Part shown: in pieces, positions 9,105-23,117 of the stretch | How the letters are laid out: each line of letters opens with the position of its first letter | Numbering within the stretch: position 1 is the stretch's first letter | Source: Sanchytrium tribonematis | Lineage: Eukaryota; Sanchytriomycota; Sanchytriomycetes; Sanchytriales; Sanchytriaceae | Assembly (NCBI GenBank): GCA_018985235.1 | Contig: CM032193.1 | Location: 1-24,986, forward strand | Reading direction: 5' to 3' | DNA: 24,986 nt | Made by a program: the position numbers and the translations under genes | The notes under the pieces: generated by a model | What the model was told of the DNA's origin: nothing | Seen by the model: the letters and a program-made list of their open reading frames with translations, nothing else | Databases searched by the model: none

Positions 9105-9469
9105 TCCTTCCAGTTTCTATTTTATTCTTCTATTATATCCTTTTATTATATTTATATTTATATTTATATTTATATTTATATTTATATTTATATTTATATT
9201 TATATTTATATTTATATTTATATTTAGCCGGCCTATCCTTATTTATTATATTATGGACAAACCTATTATATTACCTATTATATTACCTATTATATTACCT
9301 ATTATATTATTATTCGGCTCCTTTTATTATATTTAGCCGGCCTATCCTTATTTATTTATATTTATATTTATATAATTATATTATTATTCGGCTCCTTTTA
9401 TTATATTTATATTTAGCTGGCCTATCCTTATTTATATTTAGCCGGCCTATTCTTATTTATTTATATTTA
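9105..9469. repeat. TTTATA microsatellite with GCCGGC-bearing repeats
   Basis: A run of about 16 TTTATA/TATATT units (9140-9222), four ATTATATTACCT units (9262-9305), four copies of a unit with AGCCGGCCTATCCTTATTTA (about 9223, 9333, 9411 with one change, 9437), and two copies of TTATTCGGCTCCTTTTATTA. The palindromic GCCGGC islands are the only GC-rich words in a kilobase. No gene is seen. Confidence 0.8.
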
Positions 9470-9518
9470 TATAATTATAATTAACAAGAACTTGTGCTTG
9501 TACTTAATTATAATTATA
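9470..9518 (+). repeat. Palindromic hairpin element, type B
   Basis: Same arms as type A, but the core CACGTTAGTG is replaced by CAAGAACTTG, itself an inverted repeat, so the inner stem is kept with different bases. Then TGCTTGTAC. Confidence 0.88.
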
Positions 9519-9599
9519 ATTATATATTTTATTCTCTATATCTATTATCTATACTATTCTTGATGCAATTATTTATCCATTATTTTGGATATATTTTAT

Positions 9600-9719
9600 A
9601 TCTTATATATAATAGAAGGTTATATAATAGAAGGTTATATAATAGATGGTTATATAATAGATGGTTATATAATAGATGGTTATATAATAGATGGTTATAA
9701 ATATAATATAATAGATGGT
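9600..9719 (+). repeat. 16-bp tandem array before trnT
   Basis: About seven copies of TATATAATAGATGGTT or the AAGGTT variant, ending at the next hairpin element. No gene. Confidence 0.85.
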
Positions 9720-9768
9720 TATAATTATAATTAACGAGAACTTGTGCTTGTATTTAATTATAATTATA
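9720..9768 (+). repeat. Palindromic hairpin element, type B variant
   Basis: Core CGAGAACTTG: the A-to-G change relative to 9470 turns an A-U pair into a G-U pair, so pairing in the inner stem is retained. The arms are intact. It lies 14 bp upstream of trnT. Confidence 0.88.
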
Positions 9769-9782
9769 TATATAAAGAGAAA

Positions 9783-9856
9783 GCCTTATTAGTTTAATTA
9801 GGTAAAATTCTTGTCTTGTAAACAAGAGAGTTTAGGTTCAAATCCTAAATAAGGCA
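9783..9856 (+). tRNA. trnT: tRNA-Thr (anticodon UGU)
   Basis: Acceptor GCCTTAT pairs with ATAAGGC, anticodon stem CTTGT/ACAAG with loop CTTGTAA (anticodon TGT), T stem TTAGG/CCTAA with loop TTCAAAT, discriminator A. Confidence 0.92.
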
Positions 9857-9890
9857 TAATTTAATGGGATAAAAAAAAAGAAAGGAAGAA

Positions 9891-11189
9891 ATGTTATTAA
9901 CAAGTATATTATGATACATATTAATAGGGTCAGAAAGAGTAAAGGGAAGAGAAATAAATAAAGAAATGAGTACAATAATATGGGTAAAAAGAGTATTATT
10001 TATAAGTTTATTTTTTAGTCTTTTATTAAGTATAAATAACCTATATTATCTAGGATTTATAGAAGGAGATTTATGTCTTTTTAATAATTATTTTCAATGA
10101 ACTATTACTGGATGTATATTTGAGGTTTTTACTTATATTATGATTCTTATTTTAATTAGAAGTAATTGAGATTTAGATAAATTTTTATCAATATTTGGTG
10201 TTATATTATTATTATATGTAAATGATTATATATCTTTTTATATAGCCTTAGAAAGTCAAAGTCTAATATTATATATATTAGCTTCTAGAGATTCAATAAG
10301 TTCAGGTATCAAATATTTTGTATATGGAAGTTTATCTTCAGCAATTATTATATTAGGAATAGCTATAATCTTTAATGAAACTGGAATGACGGATATTATG
10401 TTAATAAATAATATTACAGATAATAATAATTTATTATTTGGACGTAAACTTATTTTTCTTGGTCTTTTCATAAAATTAGGTGTTGCTCCATTCCATCTTT
10501 GAAATATTGATGTTATGGATAATTCTAATATTGATTTAACTGCTTGATTTGGTATTATCTCAAAAATCTCTCTCTTTTATGTCTTTAGATTATTATTACC
10601 TACAGAAACTGGACTTCTAGATATTAGTATCTTTATCTTAATCTCTCTCTTTATTGGTACTTTCCAAGGACTTATTCAAAATAAAATTAAAAGATTATTT
10701 GCTTATAGTGGACTTATTCATACTGGATTTATTTTATTAGGACTACAAGCTCTTTTATTGTTTTCACATACTGAAGGTTCATTAACTATTTATATTTATT
10801 GACTCTTTTATATTTTACAATATTTTTTATCTTTTTTAGTTATTTTATTAATTATTCACAATTTAGATGTTAGATATATTCATGATATTTCCCTTAATCC
10901 CTTTACTATGACTCTCTTTGTCTTACATCTTCTTTCTTTATCTGGTTTCCCTCCATTATCTGGCTTTATAGGTAAATTCTTTATCCTTAAATCTTTAATA
11001 ACTCAAGCCTTCTTATTGTGTCTTTTAGCTATTCTCTCTTCTGTCTTTAGTTTCTTTATCTATTTTAATGTTATTTCTCTTATTCAATTAGATCCTCTTC
11101 ATACTCTTCCTAATTCTATTGATTCTTGAATTATTTCTCTTTCTTCTTTCTTTCTCTTCTCTTCTCTCTTTAGTTTCTTCCTCCTTTAA
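9891..11189 (+). CDS. nad2: NADH dehydrogenase subunit 2 (nad2)
   Basis: A 432-residue antiporter-like subunit of the complex I proton-pumping arm. Recognisable parts are YIALESQSLILYILA, GIKYFVYGSLSSAIIILGIA, KLGVAPFHLW, the KRLFAYSGLIHTGFILLG segment, and LSLSGFPPLSGFIGKFFILKSL. The ATG follows trnT by 34 bp, with purine-rich leader ATAAAAAAAAAGAAAGG. The first ~120 codons favour A-ending codons and the last ~150 favour T or C; the final 100 bases are almost pure pyrimidine on the coding strand. The last 30 bases around the stop are repeated exactly 50 bp downstream. Confidence 0.96.
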
Positions 11190-11250
11190 TCTCTTCTCTC
11201 TTTTCTTCTTTTCTTCTCTCTAGTTTCTTCCTCCTTTAATCTCTTCTCTC
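11171..11250 (+). repeat. Duplicated nad2 3' end
   Basis: 11171-11200 and 11221-11250 are identical (TAGTTTCTTCCTCCTTTAAT then CTCTTCTCTC), with a 50-bp period. The first copy includes the nad2 stop codon; the second is non-coding. Confidence 0.9.
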
Positions 11251-11298
11251 CATTTCTTTTTTTCTCTATTATAATTATTTTTATATTTACTTTCTGAA

Positions 11299-11371
11299 GG
11301 GGATATATTTCAATTGGTAGAATAATAGCTTTGCAAGTTAAAGGTTATGAGTTCGAGTCTCATTATCTCCA
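11299..11371 (+). tRNA. trnA: tRNA-Ala (anticodon UGC)
   Basis: Acceptor GGGGATA pairs with TATCTCC, anticodon loop TTTGCAA (anticodon TGC) on a stem with a weak outer pair, T stem ATGAG/CTCAT with loop TTCGAGT, discriminator A. Confidence 0.9.
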
Positions 11372-11504
11372 TATATTCTCATCTTATTATTATCACCTTA
11401 TATTTTCATCATATATTATCACCATATATTATCATCATAAATTATCATCATATATTATAATTATATATTATAATTATATATTATCATTATATTATCTAAT
11501 AGAT

Positions 11505-11578
11505 AGAACTATAGTATAATTGGTTAATACTTTCCTCTCATAAAGGAAACTATGTGGGTTCAAGTCCAACTAGTTCTA
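11505..11578 (+). tRNA. trnM: tRNA-Met or tRNA-Ile2 (anticodon CAU)
   Basis: Acceptor AGAACTA pairs with TAGTTCT, anticodon stem TTCCT/AGGAA with loop CTCATAA (anticodon CAT), T stem GTGGG/TCCAA region with loop TTCAAGT. It is less like mitochondrial initiator tRNAs than the copy at 14003. It is therefore either the elongator tRNA-Met or a lysidine-modified tRNA-Ile reading AUA, which this genome uses heavily. Sequence alone does not decide. Confidence 0.88.
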
Positions 11579-11659
11579 AAAAGAATAAAATTAACAGAAA
11601 AAAAGATATATAGTAAATGCAAAAGAGGAAATTCTTTCCTTCTTTAAGGCTTAATAATA

Positions 11660-11706
11660 TATAATTATAATTAAGTACAAGCACTAACGTGTTAATTATA
11701 ATTATA
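11660..11706 (-). repeat. Palindromic hairpin element, type A, inverted
   Basis: Intact 15-bp arms around GTACAAGCACTAACGTG. It lies between trnM and atp9. Confidence 0.9.
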
Positions 11707-11731
11707 TAAATATATTAATTTTTAATAAAAA

Positions 11732-12038
<307 letters not shown>

Positions 12039-12077
12039 TTTTTATAATATATTTTCCTTATTTTATTATTATAAGAT

Positions 12078-12221
12078 AACCGATATATACTTAGTTTAAT
12101 AGACCGATATATATTTAGTTTAATAGACCGATATATATTTAGTTTAATAGATGGTTATATAATAAGTTAAATAGATGGATATATAATAAGTTAAATAGAT
12201 GGATATATAATAAGTTTAATA
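12078..12221 (+). repeat. Two tandem arrays before trnH
   Basis: Three copies of ACCGATATATATTTAGTTTA plus ATAG, then about three of ATGGATATATAATAAGTTAA plus ATAG. The units loosely resemble the 5' end of trnH itself (AGGCGGATATAGTTTAGTGG), so they may derive from it. Confidence 0.7.
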
Positions 12222-12293
12222 GGCGGATATAGTTTAGTGGTAGAGCAAGATATTGTGGATATCAAAGGGTAGGTTCAAATCCTACTATTCGCA
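12222..12293 (+). tRNA. trnH: tRNA-His (anticodon GUG)
   Basis: Acceptor GCGGATA pairs with TATTCGC, with an encoded G at -1 (position 12222) as expected of tRNA-His. Anticodon loop TTGTGGA (anticodon GTG), T stem GTAGG/CCTAC with loop TTCAAAT. Confidence 0.92.
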
Positions 12294-12684
12294 AATAATA
12301 ATTATTAATAAAATTAATAAGATTAAATTAATAAGATTAAATTAATAAGATTAAATTAATAAGATTAAAGAGTTAGGGTTTAATAATAATAATATGATAA
12401 AATTAATATGATTTTATTAATAAGATGATAGAAGTTTATAGTAATTAGGATGAAGAGGATAATGAAGAGGATAAATTTGGATTAATGAGGATGAAGGGGA
12501 TAAATAAGGATAAATTTTGATTTATTAGGAAGAAGAGGATAAATAAGGATAAATAAGGGAAAATAAGGAAAAATGAGGATATAATGAGGATATAATGAGG
12601 ATGAAGGGGGGATAAATAAGGAAGTAATTTATATAAAAAAAGGGAATATAAATTAATAAAAGAAGAATAGAAATATAGTGAAAA
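12294..12684 (+). repeat. Purine-rich repetitive leader of cox2
   Basis: Holds AATAAGATTAAATT units (12305-12365), then GAGGATAAATAAGGATAAAT-type units that are almost purine plus T (12450-12625). No ORF or RNA gene is found. The tract continues into the cox2 leader and fits the purine-rich upstream bias seen at other genes. Confidence 0.7.
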
Positions 12685-13398
12685 ATGAATATGTTTAGAT
12701 TAATGAATGATGTTGCTGAAGAATTTCAATGAGAATTTCAAGATCCTGCAACAGGATGATTAGAGGGAATAATAGAATTACATAGTTATATAATGATCTA
12801 TGTATTAGTAATGTTAGTGGGTGTTTTATGAATATTAAGTTCAATAATATTAAATAGTAATAATAAATTTGCTTATAAATATAATGTTGAAGGAAGAATG
12901 GTTGAATTTATATGAACAATGTTACCAGCTGTAGTATTAATAGCAATAGCAATACCTTCATTTAAATTATTATATTGAATGGATGAAGTTATTGATCCTG
13001 TTTTAACTATTAAAGTTATTGGAAAGCAATGATATTGGGATGTTGAATATGGTGATATTGTAGGTTATTCTTCTTATATGGTGCCAACAGAAGAATTAGA
13101 AGAAGGACAATATAGATTATTAGAAGTAGATAATAGAATTGTATTACCTATTAATAAAAAAATCAGAGTTATTGTTACTAGTGGTGATGTTATCCATTCA
13201 TGAGCTGTTCCTTCTTTAGGTATTAAAACTGATGGTATACCTGGTAGACTTAATCAGACATCTATAACTTTAAATAGAGAGGGTGTTTTTTACGGACAAT
13301 GTTCGGAACTATGCGGCGTTGGGCATGCCTTTATGCCGATAGTTGTAGAAGGAGTAAAATTAGAAGATTATATTTTATGATTAGAAAGTCAACAATAA
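12685..13398 (+). CDS. cox2: Cytochrome c oxidase subunit II (cox2)
   Basis: 237 residues. The N terminus [20 protein letters not shown] leads to two membrane helices. The electron-entry aromatic motif [11 protein letters not shown] lies near residue 113, and the CuA site [13 protein letters not shown] near the C terminus keeps both Cys, the His and the Met ligands. The upstream ligand His is in DVIHSWAVPSLG. No long insert or split is present. The last 22 bases overlap the start of the rps19-like ORF in another frame. It is one of few genes with a TGG codon (in WYWD); other Trp residues are TGA. The first third uses A-ending codons, the rest mainly T-ending ones. Confidence 0.97.
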
Positions 13399-13742
13399 AT
13401 ATTGGGTTTAAAAATCACATTCCTTTCTTATCTTCTTTACCTCTTAGAGGTAATTTATATTATCATCCCTCATTAATAGAAAATCATATCCTTTTATCAG
13501 GTAATAAAAATTGAAAATTACCTCTTATTAAATCTTTAGATAATCTTGATTTAGGTCTTATTAAATTAAATGGTCTTTCTCTCCATAAGTCTGGTAATTT
13601 ATTAAACGAAGTTAGAAAGAATACTCAAAAACTTTCTATTGGTACTTTTATTCACTCCTTTATTTACTCTCATAATTTCCCCTTATATAATCGTAGAGCA
13701 ATTATAGGCCATAAACTAAAGATAGCATATATTATTAAATAA
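13377..13742 (+). CDS. rps19: Putative ribosomal protein S19-like ORF (rps19)
   Basis: 121 codons-worth of basic protein, open across one TGA(Trp), in mitochondrial codon style. From about residue 47 it follows the S19 layout: NWKLPLI in place of the family WKGPFV, then [17 protein letters not shown] in place of (S)RRSTI..FIGxTF, then [20 protein letters not shown] in place of HIPVYITENMVGHKLGEF. The distinctive terminal GHKL is retained, but the following GEFAPTR is lost. S19 binds the SSU rRNA head. The first ~45 residues are an extension whose ATG lies inside cox2; no later in-frame ATG precedes the conserved part. A tail segment is repeated twice downstream. The assignment is by eye and divergent; the alternative is an unrelated orphan ORF. 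Confidence 0.55.
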
Positions 13743-13835
13743 ATTTAATCCTCTTATATACCATAAACTAAAAATAGTCTTATTATTTAATCCTCTTATA
13801 TACCATAAACTAAAAATAGTCTTATTATTTAATCC
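13709..13835 (+). repeat. Repeated tail of the rps19-like ORF
   Basis: CCATAAACTAAAGATAG at the end of the ORF reappears as CCATAAACTAAAAATAG at 13761 and 13803 within a 42-bp tandem unit that also has TTTAATCCTCTTATATA. Confidence 0.85.
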
Positions 13836-13868
13836 TCTATTCCTTTTTTGCTCTTATATTATATATTA

Positions 13869-13917
13869 TATAATTATAATTAAGTACAAGCACAAGTTCT
13901 TGTTAATTATAATTATA
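13869..13917 (-). repeat. Palindromic hairpin element, type B, inverted
   Basis: Reverse complement of the 9470 copy (core CAAGTTCTTG on this strand) with intact arms. It is followed by (AAT)n arrays that run up to trnM. Confidence 0.88.
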
Positions 13918-13925
13918 ATTTATGA

Positions 13926-13963
<38 letters not shown>

Positions 13964-14002
13964 GATAAAATGATGAATAATAATAATAATAATAATAATG
14001 TA

Positions 14003-14075
14003 GATGGGTTAGAGTAATTGGTAACTCGTTAGACTCATAATCTAAAGAATATAGGTTCAATTCCTATACCCATTA
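14003..14075 (+). tRNA. trnM: tRNA-Met (anticodon CAU), probably initiator
   Basis: Acceptor GATGGGT pairs with ACCCATT, D arm GAGTAATTGGTAACTC, anticodon stem TTAGA/TCTAA with loop CTCATAA (anticodon CAT), T stem ATAGG/CCTAT with loop TTCAATT. The run TTAGAGTAATTGGTAACTCG is close to mitochondrial initiator tRNAs as I know them, so this is the likelier formyl-Met species of the two CAU tRNAs. Confidence 0.9.
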
Positions 14076-14149
14076 TAAAACTCTATTTTAAAAAGAATAA
14101 AAGAGGGGAAAGAAAAAAAGAATAGAATAAAAGAAAGAATAAGTAAAGT

Positions 14150-14250
14150 ATATTTATTTAAGAAAAGTTTAAGAAAAGTTTAAGTAAAGTTTAAGTAAAG
14201 TTTAAGTAAAGTTTAAGTAAAGTTTAAGTAAAGTTTAAGTAAGAATTTAT
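14150..14250 (+). repeat. 11-bp array upstream of cox1
   Basis: About eight copies of AAAGTTTAAGT (first ones AAAAGTTTAAG). It is purine-rich on the coding strand and sits in the cox1 leader. Confidence 0.85.
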
Positions 14251-14290
14251 TGAGAATAAAGAACAAGTTTTATAGAAAAATCATTTTTTA

Positions 14291-19531
<5,241 letters not shown>

Positions 19532-19555
<24 letters not shown>

Positions 19556-19599
19556 ATATAATTTATCTAGTATTGTTAAAACTTATAATTAAATATAAT
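19532..19599 (+). repeat. Duplicated cox1 3' end
   Basis: About 31 bases from AGTATTGTTAAAACTTATAA onward, including the cox1 stop, are repeated exactly 37 bp downstream (19532 and 19569). Confidence 0.9.
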
Positions 19600-19624
19600 A
19601 AAATTAACAACAACAATCATTTAT

Positions 19625-19700
19625 TTACTTATCCACCCCACATACACATATCCACCCCACATACACATATCCACCCCACATACACATATCCCCCCCCTTC
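19625..19700 (+). repeat. C-rich 23-bp array
   Basis: Three copies of ATCCACCCCACATACACAT, ending in a C8 run and then TCCTTCTTATTTA units. Strongly pyrimidine/A on the coding strand; the most GC-rich spacer segment of the window. A second tandem unit with CCATTTCTTTTTCTTCATCT follows at 19740-19828. Confidence 0.85.
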
Positions 19701-19829
19701 TTATTTATCCTTCTTATTTATCCTTCTTATATATCCCTCTCCATTTCTTTTTCTTCATCTCTTATAATTATTTTTATTCTCCATTTCTTTTTCTTCATCT
19801 CTTATAATTATTTTTATTCTCCATTTCTT

Positions 19830-19903
19830 GAGGATATAGCTCAATCTGGTAGAGCATCTAACTTTTAATTAGGCTGTTGTAGGTTCAAATCCTATTATCC
19901 TCA
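19830..19903 (+). tRNA. trnK: tRNA-Lys (anticodon UUU)
   Basis: Acceptor GAGGATA pairs with TATCCTC, D stem GCTC/GAGC, anticodon stem TCTAA/TTAGG with loop CTTTTAA (anticodon TTT), T stem GTAGG/CCTAT with loop TTCAAAT, discriminator A. Confidence 0.93.
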
Positions 19904-20424
19904 TAATAAATATCATTAATAACTACTTCTTTACTTTTTTTTTTTATAATAACTACTTCTTTACTTTTTATAATAACTACTTCTTTAGGTATATATTTAT
20001 ATTTATATTTATATTTATATTTATATTTATATTTATATTAATATTAATCAAGAGCTATTATTCTTATAAATAAAGAGCTATAATTTTATAAATATTAATA
20101 TTGCTCTTTATTTATATTCATAATTAGCTAATATTAATATAAATCTGATGCTAATATTATTTATTTAAACTTTATATTAATCTGATGCTAATATTATTTA
20201 TAACTTCTTCTTTACCTTTTTATAATAACTACTTCTTGAGGTATATATAACAGATTGAAGATAATAATAACTACTTCTTGAGGTATATATAACAGATTGA
20301 AGATAATAATAACTACTTCTTGAGGTATATATTATGAAAAAGATGGAAAATTATTATGAAAAAGATGGAAAATTATTATGAAAAAAAAAATGGATAATGA
20401 TTATGGAAAAATGGAAAAGGAGAT
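19904..20424. repeat. Spacer with tandem repeats and a long hairpin
   Basis: Contains AATAACTACTTCTTTACTTT repeats, a TTTATA run (19990-20040), a 13-bp perfect inverted repeat with a 24-base loop at 20066-20115 (ATAAATAAAGAGC and its complement), a duplicated TCTGATGCTAATATTATTTA, a 41-bp unit beginning TAACTACTTCTTGAGGTATA repeated about 2.5 times (20225-20330), and ATTATGAAAAAGATGGAAA repeats. No gene is found. The hairpin is a candidate processing or replication structure. Confidence 0.75.
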
Positions 20425-20437
20425 ATAAAATAAAGAA
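20425..20437 (+). promoter_or_regulatory. ATAAAATAAAGAA leader motif upstream of cob
   Basis: Exact copy, ending 18 bases before the cob ATG and preceded by GAT as at nad5. Role inferred from position. Confidence 0.55.
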
Positions 20438-20455
20438 GGTAAAGAGGAAAAAAGA

Positions 20456-21589
20456 ATGAAAGTAAATCCATATATGTCATTAATAAATAATTTATTTATT
20501 AATAGTTCTGCTCCATCTAATTTAACTTATTTTTGAAATTTTGGTTCTTTATTAGGTATGTGTCTTGTTATTCAAATTGCCAGTGGTATTATCTTAGCCT
20601 GTCATTATACACCTGATATTAATCTTGCCTTTATTAGTGTAGAACATATACAAAGAGATGTTATATACGGTTGATTTATTAGATATTTACATGCTAATGG
20701 TGCTAGTATATTCTTTATGTGTGTTTATATACATATTGCAAGAGGTTTATATTATGGTTCTTTTATGAGACCTAGATCTTCTGTCTGATTAATTGGTGTT
20801 GTTATTTTCTTTTTAATGTTTGGTACTGCCTTTATTGGTTATGTTTTACCCTTTAGTCAAATGTCTTATTGAGCTGCTTGTGTTATTACTAATTTAGTAT
20901 CAGCTATTCCTTGAATAGGAAAAGAATTAGTAGAATTCATTTGAGGAGGATTCAGTGTAGAAAATCCCACATTACAAAGATTTTTTAGTCTTCATTATCT
21001 TTTACCTTTTGTTATTGCCCTTTTTGTTTGTATTCATCTTATCTCTTTAATGGAAGCTGGTTCTGGTAATCCTACTGGTCTTTCTGGTGAAGTAGATAGA
21101 GTACCTTTTCATCCGTATTATACTTATAAAGATATTTTTGGTTTTTTATTATTATTACTTTTTTTTGTTTTATTAGTCTCTTACTTTCCTACTTTATTAT
21201 TACATTCTGATCACTTTATTCCCGCTAATCCTCTTGTTACACCAACTCATATTGTGCCAGAATGATATTTTTTAGCACAATATGCTATTCTTAGAAGTAT
21301 TCCTAATAAATTATTTGGTGTTTTAGCCATGATTGGCTCTATTATTATTTTAGCTATTTTACCTATCATAGAAACAAGTAGAATTAGAGGTTTAAGATTT
21401 AGACCTATTGCTAAATTCTTTTTTTGATTATTTATTGCTAATTTCTTTATCTTAGTTTGAATTGGACAATGTGTCCCCTCTTATCCTTATGATTTAATAG
21501 GACAAATTGGAACTCTATATTATTTCTCTTACTTTATTATTATTGTCCCTCTTACTGGACTTCTAGAAAATGTCTTTAATGAATTATAA
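20456..21589 (+). CDS. cob: Cytochrome b (cob)
   Basis: 377 residues, the quinone-oxidising membrane subunit of complex III. It starts [12 protein letters not shown]. The haem ligand histidines are in [27 protein letters not shown] and CIHLISLM. The Qo-site PEWY is intact ([22 protein letters not shown]). The cd1 helix reads [16 protein letters not shown], where the family norm is (W/Y)GQMS(F/H)WGATVITNL. The residue aligned with yeast Gly143 is Ala (codon GCT), and Gly137 is Ser. The natural alanine is the well-known QoI-resistance state. No intron. trnY follows 28 bp downstream. Confidence 0.97.
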
Positions 21590-21617
21590 AATATATATAA
21601 TAAAAAATAAAAAGAAG

Positions 21618-21702
21618 GAGAAAGAGGCTGAAATGGTTAGGCAACCCACTGTAAATGGGGGAGAAGTAATTCTCAAAATAGGTTCGATACCTATCTTTCT
21701 CA
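21618..21702 (+). tRNA. trnY: tRNA-Tyr (anticodon GUA), type II
   Basis: Acceptor GAGAAAG pairs with CTTTCTC, anticodon stem ACCCA/TGGGG with loop CTGTAAA (anticodon GTA), T stem ATAGG/CCTAT with loop TTCGATA. The long variable arm (GAGAA-GTAA-TTCTC) is kept, as in bacteria, in contrast to trnL(UAG) here. Confidence 0.93.
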
Positions 21703-21730
21703 ATAAAAGAAGAAGAAAGAAAATAAATAA

Positions 21731-22516
21731 ATGAGAATAACTCACCCATATCATATTGTAGAAAATTCACCATGACCTTTTACATCAGCATTATCAGCAT
21801 TTGTATTTGCATTAGGACTTATTATGAATTTTAATGGAATTAAAAATAGTTCCTTATTATTATTCTTTGGTTTTTTTTTAGTTCTTCTTTCTGCCTTTCT
21901 TTGATGAACTGATGTTTCTATTGAAGGTTCTTACCAAGGAAAACATACTACTAAAGTAAAAGAAGGTTTAAAAATTGGTGTTATTTTATTCTTTATTTCT
22001 GAATGTTGTCTTTTTGCTAGCTTCTTTTGAGCTTATTTTCATGCTAGTCTTTCTCCCAATATTGAATTAGGTTCTGTTTGACCTCCTGCTGGAATACAAG
22101 TTATTGATCCCTGAAATATTCCTCTCTTAAATGTTATTGTTTTATTATCTTCTGGTGTTTTCTTAACTTGATCTCATGAAAAATTCTTGTCTGGCCATCA
22201 TTTTGATTCTAAATTTGGCCTTTTTCTTACTATTGTCCTTGGTTTCTTCTTTTTATGTCTCCAATTTTTAGAATTCTCTGTTGCTCCCTTTACTCTTGCT
22301 GACTCTGTTTATGGTAGTTCCTTCTTTATCCTTACTACTTGTCATATGCTACATGTTATTATTGGATCTTTTTTCTTATCTGTTGCCTTATTTAGATTCC
22401 CTCTTCTTACTAAAACTCATCATCTTGGTCTTGAAGCCTCTATTTGATATTGACATATTGTTGATCTTATTTATCTCGCCGTTTTTACTATTGTCTATTG
22501 ATGAGGTAGTCAATAA
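21731..22516 (+). CDS. cox3: Cytochrome c oxidase subunit III (cox3)
   Basis: 261 residues, seven-helix non-catalytic core subunit of complex IV. It starts MRITHPYHIVENSPWPFTSA, then WWTDVSIEGSYQGKHT, the conserved Glu in FFISECCLFASFFWAYFHASLSP, the HHFDSKFGL segment, HMLHVIIGSFFL, and ends with HHLGLEASIWYWHIVDLIYLAVFTIVYWWGSQ. TGA is Trp at all those sites. It starts 28 bp after trnY, with a purine-rich AAGAAGAAAGAAAATAAATA leader, so it is likely freed by tRNA cleavage. Confidence 0.97.
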
Positions 22517-22572
22517 ATCTTTCTTTATAATTATTCATTATAATTATTCACCCTTTTTGAGCTTAATATCCT

Positions 22573-22619
22573 TATAATTATAATTAAGAGCAAGCACTAA
22601 CGTGTTAATTATAATTATT
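22573..22619 (-). repeat. Palindromic hairpin element, type A, inverted
   Basis: Left arm TATAATTATAATTAA, core GAGCAAGCACTAACGTG, right arm TTAATTATAATTATT. Two changes in the outer core (GAG for GTA) show divergence outside the inner stem. It lies 7 bp upstream of trnV. Confidence 0.88.
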
Positions 22620-22625
22620 ACTTTC

Positions 22626-22698
22626 AAGAGGTTAGTAGAATGGTAATACAGCAGTTTTACACACTGATAATTAGTGGGTTCGACTCCCCTACCTCTTA
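22626..22698 (+). tRNA. trnV: tRNA-Val (anticodon UAC)
   Basis: Acceptor AAGAGGT pairs with ACCTCTT, anticodon stem CAGT/ACTG with loop TTTACAC (anticodon TAC), T stem GTGGG/CCCCT region with loop TTCGACT, discriminator A. Confidence 0.9.
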
Positions 22699-23088
22699 TA
22701 TACCATATCTCAATAATCCTATCTCAATATTTATTTAAACCCTATCTCAATAACCCTATCTCAATAACCCTATCTCAATAATCCTATCTCAATATTTATT
22801 TAAACCCTATCTCAATATTTATTTAAAGCATAAATAATTATTATATATCCTTCTTATAAAATTACATCTTATATATCCTTCTCCTAGATTTCATATCAAA
22901 AATAAGATAATCATATCAAAAATAAGATAATCATATCAAAAATAAGATAATCATATCAAAAATAAGATAATTAGAAGTTTTTTAAAAAAGATAAATAAGA
23001 AAAATAAGAAAAATAAGAGAAATAAGAGAAAAAAGAGAAAAAAGAGAAAAAAAGGATAAATAAGTAGTTATTAATTATAGTGAATGAT
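22699..23088 (+). repeat. Tandem arrays between trnV and nad5
   Basis: First CCCTATCTCAATAA units (about seven, 22705-22825), pyrimidine-rich; then four AATAAGATAATCATATCAAA units (22890-22975); then a purine-only GAGAAAAA/AATAAGAAA tract up to the nad5 leader. No ORF or RNA gene is seen. The switch from pyrimidine- to purine-rich repeats coincides with leaving trnV and approaching nad5. Confidence 0.8.
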
Positions 23089-23101
23089 ATAAAATAAAGA
23101 A
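23089..23101 (+). promoter_or_regulatory. ATAAAATAAAGAA leader motif upstream of nad5
   Basis: Exact copy, ending 16 bases before the nad5 ATG and preceded by GAT as at cob. Confidence 0.55.
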
Positions 23102-23117
23102 AAGAAAAAAAGAAGAT

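Noticed and set aside
9494-9700. ORF encoding repeated LYNRW units
   Set aside because: Translation of a 16-bp tandem array overlapping a hairpin element; no independent support as a gene.
11600-11660. RNase P RNA, from the GAGGAAATTC word
   Set aside because: The GGAAA pairs locally with TTTCC, and the complementary conserved 3' segment is not found at a suitable distance.
22281-22577. Second ORF overlapping cox3
   Set aside because: Frame-shifted hydrophobic shadow of cox3; its apparent length reflects T-rich codons.
22705-22975. CRISPR array
   Set aside because: Repeat units are contiguous tandem copies without unique spacers, in mitochondrial DNA.
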